From Bog-756 sp963703145 (GTDB lineage Bacteria; Actinomycetota; Acidimicrobiia; Acidimicrobiales; RAAP-2), in NCBI GenBank assembly GCA_963703145.1, contig OY969793.1:3348001-3412000 (forward strand): 64,000 nucleotides of DNA, given 5' to 3'. The position numbers were made by a program, and so were the translations under genes. Below the pieces are notes generated by a model, which made no database searches, was not told the DNA's origin, and saw only the letters and a program-made list of their open reading frames with translations. Below are positions 27,893 through 39,058 of this stretch, in pieces (within the stretch, counting starts at the first letter, position 1; each line of letters opens with the position of its first letter).

Positions 27893-29343
27893 ATGGCGTC
27901 GTCCCCCGAGATCCGCCGGAACCTCGGCCACCCGGTCATCGACATCGACGGCCACATGGCCGAGCACCTGCCGCTGCTGGCGCCCTACCTCGAGCAGGAG
28001 GGGCTCTCGCTGGACCATCCCTCGCTGCGGCGGATGGTACCCCCCTACGGGGGCAGCGAGCGGAGCTGGCACGAGCAGTCGCCCGAGGAGCGGGCCGCCA
28101 CCCGGACGCCCCGGGGCCCCTGGTGGAGCGCCCCGGCCGGCCGCACCATCGACCTGGCCACAGCCCTGTTCCCCGAGCTCCTCTACGAGCGCCTGGACGA
28201 CATCGGCATCGACTTCGGCGTGGTCTACCCGAGCCTCGGCCTGGTGTTCTTGCACACCGACGACGAGCGCTATCGGCGGGGGACGTGTCGGGCCCTCAAC
28301 CGCGCCAACGCCGAGACCTTCGCCCCGCTGTCGGACCGGCTGACCCCGGTGGCGGCCATCCCGATGCACACCCCCGAAGAGGCCATCGACGAGCTGGAGT
28401 ATGCGGTCACCGTGCTCGGGCACAAGGCGGTGGTGTGCGCCGGCTACGTGCAGCGGCCCTTCGACGCCTTGGCCGGCAAGGACCCCGAGGTGTCCCGCTA
28501 CGCCTTCTGGCTCGACCAGTTCGGTCTGGACTCGGCCCACGACTACGACCCGGTGTGGGCCACGGCCCGCGATCTCGGTGTGTCCATCGCCTTCCACTCG
28601 GGGTTCATCGGGATGACCCCCTACCGCTCACCGACCAGTTACGTGTTCAACCACCTGTCCATGCTGGCCGAGGGCCAGCAGTCCCTGGCCAAGTCGCTGT
28701 TCCTTGGCGGGGTCACGCGGCGGTTCCCGGAGCTCAACTTCGTGTTCCTCGAGGGTGGGGTGGCGTGGCCGCCGCCCTCTACAGCGACATCGTCGGGCAC
28801 TGGGAGAAGCGCAACCTGGCCGCGCTCCGCAGCCATCTCGACCCCGCACTGGTCGACCGCCACCTGATGCTCGAGATGCTGATGCGGTACGCGCCGGACG
28901 CCCCCCGGCTGGCCCCCGAGCTGACCCGCCGACCGATCGAGACCGAGGACACCCTCGACGAGTGGGCGGCGTGCGGCGTCGAGCGGGCCGAGGACATCGC
29001 GACCCTCTTTGCTGGCCCGTTCTACTTTGGATGTGAGGCCGACGACCCCCTCACCTCGATGGCGTTCAACACCGCGGTCAACCCGTTCGGCACCGAGCTG
29101 CAGGCCATGATGGGCTCGGACATCGCCCACTGGGACGTACCCGATGTCACCGAGGTGCTGGAGGAGGCCTACGAGATGGTCGAGCACGGGTGGATCGACA
29201 ACGCGGCCTTCGAGAAATTCGTCTTCGCCAACCCCGCCCGCTTCTACACCCGCACCAACCCCGCCTTCTTCAAGGGGACGGTGGTGGAGTCGGCAGTCGA
29301 CGCCCTGGTGTCGGGTGATGACTCCGCGTCGGGTGGGGACTGA
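27893..29343 (+). CDS. Amidohydrolase_2-family metal-dependent hydrolase/decarboxylase, one frameshift
   Basis: TIM-barrel protein of the PF04909 type: VIDIDGHMAEH at 15-25, IAFHSGF in the middle, and ELNFVFLEGGVAW followed in another frame by AALYSDIVGHWEKRN. One missing G near 28765-28770 (TGGCCGCC for TGGGCCGCC) explains the shift; restoring it gives 483 residues. Relatives include decarboxylases and hydrolases of aromatic or CoA-linked pathways. The next gene starts 1 nt after the stop. Cotranscription with the second D-aminoacylase-like gene is very likely. Confidence 0.87.
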
Positions 29344-29344
29344 C

Positions 29345-31066
29345 GTGCTCGATCTTCTGCTCACGGGCGGCACGGTCATCGACGGGACCGGCGCGCCGGG
29401 GCACGTGGCCGACGTGGGCATCCGCGACGGACGCATCGTGGTGGTCGGGGAGACCGACGAGTCGGCCACCGAGGTGATCAATGCCGCCGGCCTCGTGGTG
29501 TGCCCAGGCATCGTGGACCTGCACACCCACTACGACGCCCAACTGCTGTGGGACCCGACGGCCAGTCCGTCGGTGCTCCACGGGGTGACCACGGTGCTCG
29601 GCGGGAACTGCGGATTCTCGGTGGCGCCCCTGGGCCCGGACGATGCCTCCTACATCCGCCGGATGATGGCCGTGGTGGAGGGCATCCCGCTCGAGGCCCT
29701 CGAGGGCACCGGACCCTGGGACTGGCACACGTTCGCCGAGTACCTCGACCGGGTCGACACCGGGCTGTCCGTCAACGCTGGCTTCCTGGTCGGGCACTCC
29801 ACGGTCCGGCGGGTGGTCATGGGGGAGGAGGCCACCCGGGCCGAGGCCTCGGCCGAGCAGCTGGCGGCCATGGTCGACCTCGTCGAGGAGTCGGTCGCCG
29901 GTGGCGCCCTCGGCTTCTCGTCGTCGCTCGGAGAGGGCCACCTCGACGGGGAGGGCCGACCGGTGCCGTCGAGTGCCGCAGCGCTCGAGGAGTTCGTGGC
30001 CCTGGCCGGCGCGCTCCGGCACCATCCCGGGACCTCGCTCGAGTTCATCCCCTCGGTCGGGCCCATCCCCGACGAGCGGGTCCAGCTCATGGCTGACATG
30101 TCGCTGGCCGCCGACCGGGCCCTCAACTGGAACCTGCTGGGCAGCCTGGCCTCCGAGGAGATCTATCACCAACAGCTCGAGGCCTCGGACCGAGCGGCTT
30201 CGGCCGGGGCCCACGTGGTGGCCCTGACGCTCCCCGACATGATGCGGATGCGGGCGTCGACGCTGCTGCCGGGGCTGCCGGGTTGGCGGGCGGTCACCGA
30301 GCTCGACCTCGACGGCCGCCGGGTTGCGATCTCCGACCCCGAGACGCGCCGTCAGCTGCGGGCCGGCGCCGAGAAGGCCGCCAGCCGCTCCATGGGCGTG
30401 CTCTCCGACTTCGCCCTGATGGAGGTATCCGATCCCGAGTCGTCGTGGGTGGGCCGATCGGTGGGCGAGATCGCCGAGGAGCGGGGCACCGATGTCGTCG
30501 ACGTGCTCATCGATGTGGTGCTGGCCGACGGCCTGACCCTGTTCGCCGTCCTTCCCTCGCTGACCCCGTCGCTGGGCCGGACCGACGAGGGCTGGGCCGC
30601 CCGCACGGCCATCTGGAAGGATCCCCGGGTCATGCTCGGCGGTTCGGACGCCGGCGCCCACCTCGACCTCATGTGCCATGCCAACTACCCGACGGTGGTG
30701 CTCGGCGAGGTGGTCCGGGACCGCGGCCTGCTCTCGATGGAGGAGGCCGTCGAGATGATGACCGACCGACCGGCCCGCTTCTACGGTCTGGCCGACCGGG
30801 GCCGGATCGCCGAGGGATTCCATGCCGACCTGGTGGTGTTCGACCCGGATCGGGTGGGGACACTGCCGGTGACGCTCCTCCACGATCTCCCCGGGGGTGG
30901 TGAGCGGCTCCACGCCGGTGCCCGGGGCATCACCCACGTGCTGGTGGCTGGACGCACCGTGGTGAGCGAGGGTGCCCTCACCGACGAGCGTCCAGGGCGC
31001 GTGCTCCGCTCCGGTCGGGACACCGAGACGGTGACCCTGGCCGACGCCATCGCCTCGGCCGGCTGA
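29345..31066 (+). CDS. N-acyl-D-amino-acid deacylase-family amidohydrolase (second copy)
   Basis: 573 residues. HTH at 60-62 (PGIVDLHTHYDAQLLWDPTASPS), Cys89 in GGNCGFSVAP, and GGSDAGAH with the catalytic Asp. Same family as the gene at 26133-27830, but clearly divergent from it, so not a recent duplication. Directly follows the amidohydrolase_2 gene. Proteins of this type are frequent in actinobacterial degradation clusters, where the true substrate is unknown. Confidence 0.88.
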   Translation: MLDLLLTGGTVIDGTGAPGHVADVGIRDGRIVVVGETDESATEVINAAGLVVCPGIVDLHTHYDAQLLWDPTASPSVLHGVTTVLGGNCGFSVAPLGPDDASYIRRMMAVVEGIPLEALEGTGPWDWHTFAEYLDRVDTGLSVNAGFLVGHSTVRRVVMGEEATRAEASAEQLAAMVDLVEESVAGGALGFSSSLGEGHLDGEGRPVPSSAAALEEFVALAGALRHHPGTSLEFIPSVGPIPDERVQLMADMSLAADRALNWNLLGSLASEEIYHQQLEASDRAASAGAHVVALTLPDMMRMRASTLLPGLPGWRAVTELDLDGRRVAISDPETRRQLRAGAEKAASRSMGVLSDFALMEVSDPESSWVGRSVGEIAEERGTDVVDVLIDVVLADGLTLFAVLPSLTPSLGRTDEGWAARTAIWKDPRVMLGGSDAGAHLDLMCHANYPTVVLGEVVRDRGLLSMEEAVEMMTDRPARFYGLADRGRIAEGFHADLVVFDPDRVGTLPVTLLHDLPGGGERLHAGARGITHVLVAGRTVVSEGALTDERPGRVLRSGRDTETVTLADAIASAG

Positions 31067-31089
31067 GCCCGCCCGTCCTGCACTGCCGA

Positions 31090-31798
31090 TTACGCGGTGG
31101 CGGCCCCGTCGATGACCAGCGTGGTCCCCGAGATGGCGGCAGCGTCGTCGGAGGCCAGGTAGGCCACCGCCCCGGCCACCTCGCCGGGATCGATGAGCCG
31201 GCCCATGGGCGAGGCCGCCCGGGCGAAGAGCGACAGATCCGCGCCGTCGGGGATCTCGAAGTTGCGCAGGAACGGGGTGTCGACCGAGGCCGGACAGACC
31301 GCGTTGACCCGCACTCCCGCCTTGGCCAGCTCGATGGCCATCGACTTGGTCAGCATGATCACCCCGCCTTTGGACGCGCAGTAGGCGGCGTTGTAGGGCG
31401 TGGCCCGCAGGCCCGCCACCGAGCCCATGTTCACGATGCACCCCCGGGTGTCGAGCAGGGCGGGGAGGGCGGCCTGGGAGAGGAGGAAGGTCCCGGTCAG
31501 GTTGACGTCGATCACCCGCCGCCACTCGTCCGCCGAGAGCTCGCCGACCGTGCGGGCGATGCCGATGCCCGCCACGTTGGCCAGGATGTCGAGCCGGCCG
31601 TGCTCGGCCACGACGGACGCGCACGGCCTCGACGCAGGCGTCCTGGTCCGTCACGTCGCACACGATGCCCCCCGGCACCTCGGTGATGTCGCAGCCCGAT
31701 ACCGTCGCGCCCTCGGCGGCCAGCCGGTCAGACACCGCCCGCCCGATGCCGCTGGCCGAACCGGACACCAGTGCCACTTTGCCGTCGAGTCGTCCCAT
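31090..31798 (-). CDS. Short-chain dehydrogenase, one frameshift
   Basis: N-terminal part from ATG 31798 (GKVALVSGSASGIGRAVSDRL, cofactor motif) continues in another frame from about 31620 (EHGRLDILANVAGIGIARTVGE, then SVAGLRATPYNAAYCASKGG with Tyr/Lys, ending VIDGAATA). One extra base at 31610-31625 accounts for the shift; removing it gives 235 residues. Convergent with the second D-aminoacylase gene and divergent, with 35 nt between, from the next SDR. Confidence 0.85.
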
Positions 31799-31820
31799 GC
31801 CCGCAACGTAGTGGACCCGG

Positions 31821-31826
31821 TACTGT
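31821..31826 (+). promoter_or_regulatory. putative -10 element of leaderless SDR mRNA
   Basis: TACTGT ends 7 nt before ATG 31834. This favours ATG 31834 over an in-frame GTG at 31825. Confidence 0.45.
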
Positions 31827-31833
31827 GACCGAG

Positions 31834-32592
31834 ATGGGAGCCTTGGAGGGGAAGGTCGCGCTGGTCACGGGCGCGGCCATGGGGATCGGGCGGTCCGCCG
31901 CGGAGCTCTTCTCCAGGGAGGGGGCAAGCGTCGTGGTGGCCGACATCGACCAAGAGGGCGGCCACGGCACCGTCGACCTCATCGAGGCGTCCGGGGGCCG
32001 GGCCTCGTTCGTGCGTGCCGACGTCAGCGACCGTGCCGACGTGGCCGCCATGGTGGCCTTCGCCGTCACCACCTACGGCGGACTCGACTGTGCCCACAAC
32101 AACGCCGGCATCGCTGCGCCGATGGCGCCATTAGCCGACTATCCCGACGACGGCTGGGACCGGACCATCGCCGTCATGCTGAGCGGCGTCTACCACTGCA
32201 TGAAGGCGGAGATCCCCGCCATGCTCCAGCGCGGCGGTGGTGCCATCGTCAACACGGCGTCGGGCGTCGGCCTCGTGGCCTACCCCAACCAGGCGGCCTA
32301 CACAGCGTCGAAGCACGGGGTCGTCGGACTGACCAAGGTGGCCGCCCTCGACTACGGGGCCAAGGGGATCCGGGTCAATGCCATCTGCCCGGGGACGGCC
32401 CGCACCCCAATGGTGGACAAGGCGATAGAGCGGGACCCCACCATCGACGCCCACCTGAAGACACTCCATCCCATCGGGCGCATCGGCGAGGCCTCTGAGG
32501 TGGCCGAGGCCGCGGTGTGGCTGTGCACACCGGCCGCCTCGTTCGTGCTCGGTGTGGCCCTGCCGGTCGACGGAGGGTATGTGGTCCCTTGA
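31834..32592 (+). CDS. Short-chain dehydrogenase (3-oxoacyl reductase-like SDR)
   Basis: 252 residues: TGAAMGIG (12-19), NNAGI, SGVGLVAYPNQAAYTASKHG with catalytic Tyr and Lys, and ending LPVDGGYVVP. Classical 250-residue SDR. The TGA overlaps the TTG start of the aldehyde dehydrogenase gene (TTGA), so an alcohol could be oxidised by this enzyme and the aldehyde by the next (inference). Confidence 0.9.
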   Translation: MGALEGKVALVTGAAMGIGRSAAELFSREGASVVVADIDQEGGHGTVDLIEASGGRASFVRADVSDRADVAAMVAFAVTTYGGLDCAHNNAGIAAPMAPLADYPDDGWDRTIAVMLSGVYHCMKAEIPAMLQRGGGAIVNTASGVGLVAYPNQAAYTASKHGVVGLTKVAALDYGAKGIRVNAICPGTARTPMVDKAIERDPTIDAHLKTLHPIGRIGEASEVAEAAVWLCTPAASFVLGVALPVDGGYVVP

Positions 32593-34053
32593 GGTCGACG
32601 GAGACCTCGGCCACCGTGGCCCGGCTGGCTGACCAGGGCCATCTGGTCGGGGACCGGTGGCAGGTGGGGGACGGGTCGGGCACCTACGCCCACCGCTATG
32701 CCGCCACAGGGCTCGTCCAGGCCGAGGTCGGGCTGGCCGGACCGTCCGATGTCGACGCCGCCGTGGCCGCCGCCCGTGCGGCGCAACCGGCGTGGGCCGC
32801 GCTCGGCGCCGGCCAAGCGGGCGGCGGTGCTGTTCGCCCTGGCCGATCTGCTCGAGCGTCACGCCACCGAGGCCGCCGAACTCGCGGCCCTCGACAACGG
32901 CACGCCGGTGGGCGCGATGCACCCGGGGCACTACACGGCGGCGTGGGTCCGCTACTACGCCGGCTGGTGCGACAAGCTGGTGGGCGAGACCGTCCCATCG
33001 GGCCGCGTGTCGGCCTCGGTGCGCCTCGAGCCCTATGGCGTGGTGGCGGCGATCCCGCCGTGGAACGGGTCGATGATGGGCATGGGCCAGAAAGCCGCCC
33101 CGGCCCTGGCCGCCGGCAACGCTGTGGTGGCCAAGCCCCCCGAGCTCGCACCCTTCGGGGTGCTGCGCTTCGCCGAGCTGGCCCTGGAGGCCGGCCTGCC
33201 CCCCGGCGTGCTCAACGTGGTGGTCGGCGGTGCGGCCACCGGGTCGGCACTGGTCGCCCACCCCGGGGTGGACAAGATCAGCTTCACCGGCGGCAGCCAC
33301 ACGGCGCGCCGGCTCATGGCGTCGGCGGCCGAGCACCTCACACCGCTGGCCCTGGAGCTGGGCGGCAAGTCCCCGAACATCGTGTTCCCCGACGCCGACC
33401 TCGACACGGCCGCACTCGTGGCGGCCCGGCTCGGCACCGCCCTGCTGTCCGGACAGGGGTGCGCCCTGCCTACCCGGCTCTATGTGCACGAGTCGGTCTA
33501 CGACGCCGTGGCCGAGCGGCTGGTGGCGGCGGTGGCGGCTCTGGCCGTCGGTGACCCGCTCGATCCGGCCACAGCCGTCGGCCCGGTGGTCACCGAGGCG
33601 GCCATGGAGCGCATCCTCGGAGTCATCGATCGGGCGCAGGCCGATGGTGCCAGGCTCCTGGCCGGCGGGGCGCGGCTCGGCGGGGCCCTGGCCGACGGCT
33701 GGTTCGTGGCCCCGACGGTCTTCGGGGATGTCGACCACCACAGCGACCTGGCCCGCAACGAGGTGTTCGGGCCGGTCCAAGCAGTCCTGTCCTTCTCGTC
33801 TGAGGACGAGGTACTGGCCAAGGCCAACGACAGCGAGTTCGGGCTGGCCGCCTACCTCCACACCACCGATGCCCGTCGCATCGAGCGCTTCACCCGGGAG
33901 CTGCAGGCCGGCACGGTGATCGTCAACGGTGCCGGTCGCCTCTCGGCGGCCACACCGTTCGGCGGGACCAAGCAGAGCGGGTTCGGACGCGAGGGTGGCC
34001 GGGCCGGGATCGAGGAGATGGTCCAGACCAAGATGGTCTTCCTCGAGCCCTGA
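32589..34053 (+). CDS. NAD-dependent aldehyde dehydrogenase, one frameshift
   Basis: ALDH superfamily protein. The first ~72 residues (VGDRWQVGDGSGTYAHRYAATG..VDAAVAAARAAQPAWAALG) are in the frame of TTG 32589; the rest (KRAAVLFALADLLERHATEAAE onward) is one frame on. One extra base at 32805-32820 explains it; removing it gives 487 residues. Catalytic residues are present: Glu in LELGGKSPN, Cys in SGQGCALPTR, and the IPPWNGS and FTGGSHTARR cofactor motifs. Substrate unknown; it belongs to the surrounding catabolic group. Confidence 0.88.
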
Positions 34054-34163
34054 GTCGGTCCGTCTGCGGGGTGGACGGACCGTGTCGGGGCCGGACGGCA
34101 CGACCGTCGATGCCGGCGTCGGCGGGTATCGCCCGACTGCGCCGAGGCCTACAGTGAGGAGCG

Positions 34164-34976
34164 ATGACCCTCCCCGCCCCGGCCCCGGACCGCACCGCCC
34201 TCGTGACAGGGGCGTCCTCGGGGATCGGTGAGCACATCGCCCGGGAACTGGCCCGGAGGGGCCACGGCCTGACGCTGGTGGCCCGCAGCCAGGACAAGCT
34301 GGAGGCACTGGCCACCGAGTTGTCGGCGGGTGGGTTGCGGGTCGAGGTGCTGGCCACCGACCTGGCCGACCGGGCCGCTCGGGCCGCCCTTCCCGAGAGG
34401 GTGTCCGCCCTCGGGCTCACCGCGGACATCGTGGTCAACAACGCGGGGTTCTCCACGCTCGGACCGGTGGCCAATGCCGACCCCGACGGCGAGCTCGCCA
34501 TGATCGAGGTCGACGTGGTGGCGGTAGCCGACCTGTGCGGCCGGTTCCTGCCGGGCATGGTCGAGCGCCACCGGGGTGCCATCTTGAACGTGGCCTCGGC
34601 TGCGGCCTTCCAGCCCCTTCCCGGACAGGCGGGGTACGCCGCCGGCAAGGCGTTCGTGCTCTCCTACACCGAGGGCCTCAGCGGTGAGTTGAAGGGCACG
34701 GGCGTGCACGTCACCGTGCTGTGCCCGGGACCGGTCGACACCGGATTCGGCGAGCGGGCCGGCTTCAGCAAAGAGGATGCCGAGTCGGCGCTGCCCTCGT
34801 TCATGTGGGTGGAGGCCGCCGAGGTGGCCCGGGTCGGTGTCGAAGCCCTGGACCGGGGTCGGGTGGTGGCCATCCCGGGGTTGGCCAACCGGGCTGGTGC
34901 GGTCGTCGGCCGGCTCACCCCGAAGCGGCTACTGGTCCCGCTGCTGGCCAAGGGCCACCCCGGCCTCAAGACCTGA
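34164..34976 (+). CDS. Short-chain dehydrogenase (DltE/YqjQ-like SDR)
   Basis: 270 residues. TGASSGIGEHIARELARRGHGLTLVARSQDKL is the signature of the SDR group with an Arg after the second strand, suggesting NADP(H). NNAGFSTLG and AAAFQPLPGQAGYAAGKAF with catalytic Tyr and Lys follow, then a C-terminal extension typical of this group. A TACAGT hexamer ends 8 nt before the ATG, overlapping GAGGAG. Its last 48 nt overlap the end of the convergent P450 gene. Confidence 0.88.
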   Translation: MTLPAPAPDRTALVTGASSGIGEHIARELARRGHGLTLVARSQDKLEALATELSAGGLRVEVLATDLADRAARAALPERVSALGLTADIVVNNAGFSTLGPVANADPDGELAMIEVDVVAVADLCGRFLPGMVERHRGAILNVASAAAFQPLPGQAGYAAGKAFVLSYTEGLSGELKGTGVHVTVLCPGPVDTGFGERAGFSKEDAESALPSFMWVEAAEVARVGVEALDRGRVVAIPGLANRAGAVVGRLTPKRLLVPLLAKGHPGLKT

Positions 34977-36389
34977 TCCCCGGTCCCGGAGCCGGTACCG
35001 GGCCGGACACGGGCTCAGGGCGCGTGCCACTCCACCGATCTGGGCTGGGACCGGGCGGGGATGATCGTGCCAGGCCCGCTCCCACCAGAAAGTGCCGAGC
35101 AGTCGGGTGACCGAGGTGGTCATGGCCGACAGCGAGAACGGCTGGGCCGGGCAGGTGTGGCGCCCGTGGCCGAAGGCGGTGACCAGCTCGAGCCCGGCCA
35201 GGGTGCCGGGATCGGCCAGCCGCCGACGGCTCCAGTGGTCCGGGTCCCACCGGTCGAGATCGGGGCCGGCACTGGTGTTGGTCAGGGGGAGCAGGGTGGC
35301 GATGGTCACCCCTGGGGCGACCTCGTAGACGGCACTGCCCACGTCGAGGGAGACCGCGACGGTGACGTAGCGGGCCATGATCGACCGCTGGGCCAGCCGG
35401 ATCGATTCGAGCGCGCTGCGCTCGGCCAGGGGTCGGTCGCCTCCCCGCACGCGCTCGGACTCGACCGGGTGCTCGAGCAGGTCGACGATGGCCCAGCCCA
35501 GCGCGGCGAACAGGTTGGACATGGAGGCGATGTGGACGAGGGCCACGTCGAGCGCCACACCCACCGACGCAATGGCGTCGGGCTGGTCCGCCCATGCGGC
35601 CACGATCCGGGCGAAGAGGGGGTGGTCGCTCTCGGCGCCCGGCAATTCGGCGAGGGCACCGGCCAACTCGACGACGATCTCGTCGAGGGCCTCCTCCTCG
35701 GCCCGCTTGCCGCTGGCGGCCACGGCCGCCATGGCGTCGGGGTGGACGAATGCCTCGGCCCCATCGAGTGTGTCGAAGGCCGCGACCAACCGGTCGAACC
35801 GCCCACCGGACGCCGCGCCGGGCCCGCCCCACGACGCCAGGCCCACCCGGTGGCCGAGCCGCCGCGTCAGTACGAAGATGTCGGCCTCGCCCACCGCACC
35901 GAGCTCGTCCACGGTGGTGTCGAGGGCACGGTCCACATTGGCGAGGAACGAGGCCACGTCGTCGCGTCCGAAGAGCTGGTGGGGAAGGGTCCGCCGGCCG
36001 GCGAAGATCCGGTCGGGGAGCTTGCGCCGGAGCATCCGCCAGTCGGCCAACCCTTTGGAGGCGCGCTCCTCAGGCAACGCGTAGAACGAGGCCACGCCCA
36101 CGGGCGAGCAGGTGAACAGGTAGCGGTCCCCGCCACTGTCGACGACGAACGTGTCGCCTAGCTCCCGGCGCGCCCCGGCCAGGGCGCCCACGGGGTCGTC
36201 CACCGCCACGTCCCAGGGCAGGCCGACGCCATCGGCAACCGGGGGCATCGGGTCGACGGTCGGCAGGTCCACGGCTTGCTCCTCCACTGGCCCGGCCACG
36301 AGGTCACTGACGGCCGAGGCTGCGAGCGTACCCACGGGACCCAGCCCCCCGCCCCGACGCCCCGTCCCAGCCACGTCGACCGTCGACAT
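34929..36389 (-). CDS. Cytochrome P450 with atypical I helix
   Basis: 486 residues from ATG 36389; a shorter start is possible because the first ~40 residues are low-complexity. Heme-binding segment AFGHGRHTCPAQ supplies the Cys ligand, though CPA replaces the usual CxG. The K-helix ExxR is ESIR. The I helix reads VHIASMSNLFAALGW and lacks the (A/G)Gx(D/E)T oxygen-activation motif, having Asn where Thr is expected, as in eukaryotic CYP7/CYP8. No membrane anchor. It could be a hydroxylase with altered proton delivery or an isomerase-like P450. Electron-transfer partners are not in the window. Confidence 0.85.
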   Translation of the reverse strand: MSTVDVAGTGRRGGGLGPVGTLAASAVSDLVAGPVEEQAVDLPTVDPMPPVADGVGLPWDVAVDDPVGALAGARRELGDTFVVDSGGDRYLFTCSPVGVASFYALPEERASKGLADWRMLRRKLPDRIFAGRRTLPHQLFGRDDVASFLANVDRALDTTVDELGAVGEADIFVLTRRLGHRVGLASWGGPGAASGGRFDRLVAAFDTLDGAEAFVHPDAMAAVAASGKRAEEEALDEIVVELAGALAELPGAESDHPLFARIVAAWADQPDAIASVGVALDVALVHIASMSNLFAALGWAIVDLLEHPVESERVRGGDRPLAERSALESIRLAQRSIMARYVTVAVSLDVGSAVYEVAPGVTIATLLPLTNTSAGPDLDRWDPDHWSRRRLADPGTLAGLELVTAFGHGRHTCPAQPFSLSAMTTSVTRLLGTFWWERAWHDHPRPVPAQIGGVARALSPCPARYRLRDRGSGLEAGVALGQQRDQ

Positions 36390-36422
36390 GCTCCCCGCCG
36401 CCGGCGGGCAGGCCCCGGACAG

Positions 36423-36454
36423 CCGAACGCCACCCCGTCCGGGGTGGCGTTCGG
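36423..36454. terminator. strong terminator after glnN
   Basis: Perfect 14-bp inverted repeat (36423-36436 and 36441-36454) with a 4-nt loop, starting CCGAACGCC and ending GGCGTTCGG. It separates the glnN stop (36500) from the downstream P450 gene on the same strand. No T-tract, as often in high-GC genomes. Confidence 0.75.
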
Positions 36455-36499
36455 TCCCGCCGTCACACCAGAGCCCACGGCCCGGCCGGGACGGTCCGG

Positions 36500-38684
<2,185 letters not shown>

Positions 38685-38787
38685 AGATCGCTCCTAGTCG
38701 CGTCTCGCAGGTGTCGTCGTCCGGCTCTCATGCGTTCGTCAACCCTGGCGGCGCAACCGATCGATGGGCCGAACCTAGGACCGGTTC

Positions 38788-38803
38788 GTAACGGGAGCGT
38801 TTC
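38788..38803 (-). promoter_or_regulatory. possible GlnR-type half sites upstream of glnN
   Basis: Read toward glnN: GAAAC-N6-GTTAC. Actinobacterial GlnR boxes are built from gTnAC and GaAAC pentamers spaced by 6 nt, so this pair fits the inner part of a box, but the outer pentamers are not recognisable. About 105 nt upstream of the glnN start. Confidence 0.35.
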
Positions 38804-38894
38804 GTGCAGATGAAGGTTGTGTGCCCAGGGCCGTCGCCGGGGTGGCAACGGCGCGACCCCTCGACCCAGTGTTTCGGCCGAGGCCGCCAGCCGG

Positions 38895-38930
38895 TACTAT
38901 GTCATCAGTTGGTGACATCAATCGATGACA
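38895..38930 (+). promoter_or_regulatory. promoter and operator of MFS-TetR operon
   Basis: -10 TACTAT (38895-38900) overlaps ATGTCATC-AGTT-GGTGACAT (38899-38918), an 8-bp inverted repeat with one mismatch. A third half site GATGACA lies at 38924-38930. A repressor bound here would block the predicted start (~38907). The TetR protein encoded as second gene of the operon is the likely ligand-responsive binder. Confidence 0.58.
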
Positions 38931-38997
38931 AGGAGCGGTGACAAGGGTCGAGGGCACGGACTGGTGACCGTGGCCCATCGACGGCCGGGCGGGACGC

Positions 38998-39023
38998 AGG
39001 ACCAGTACCCAGGACCAGTACCC
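38998..39023 (+). repeat. 13-bp tandem duplication in MFS leader
   Basis: AGGACCAGTACCC occurs twice back to back, perfectly. It lies in the 5' untranslated region or in the extreme N-terminal extension upstream of the MFS gene and probably arose by slippage. Confidence 0.8.
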
Positions 39024-39058
39024 AGAGCAGTGTGGAATCGAGCGGAGAGGTAGGGACG

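Larger units (their letters stand above)
38685..39058. other. 374-nt intergenic region between glnN and the MFS operon
   Basis: No gene seen. It contains a possible GlnR-type site (38788-38803), a promoter with inverted repeats for the MFS-TetR operon (38895-38930) and a 13-bp tandem repeat (38998-39023). A nine-codon GTG reading frame at 38938 is dismissed because its AGGAG is only 2 nt from the start. Confidence 0.6.

Noticed and set aside
26020..27957. Long minus-strand open frame of 645 codons
   Set aside because: Out-of-frame shadow of the D-aminoacylase gene 26133-27830, which has all family motifs.
29270..31798. Open antisense frame of 842 codons across the second D-aminoacylase gene
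   Set aside because: Low-complexity Gly/His/Arg-rich composition typical of the opposite strand of G/C-rich genes. Only its first ~60 codons (from 31798) are real, as the N-terminus of the frameshifted SDR.
38938..38967. Nine-codon leader peptide frame (MTRVEGTDW) before the MFS operon
   Set aside because: The AGGAG lies only 2 nt from the GTG, and there is no attenuator-like pairing downstream.
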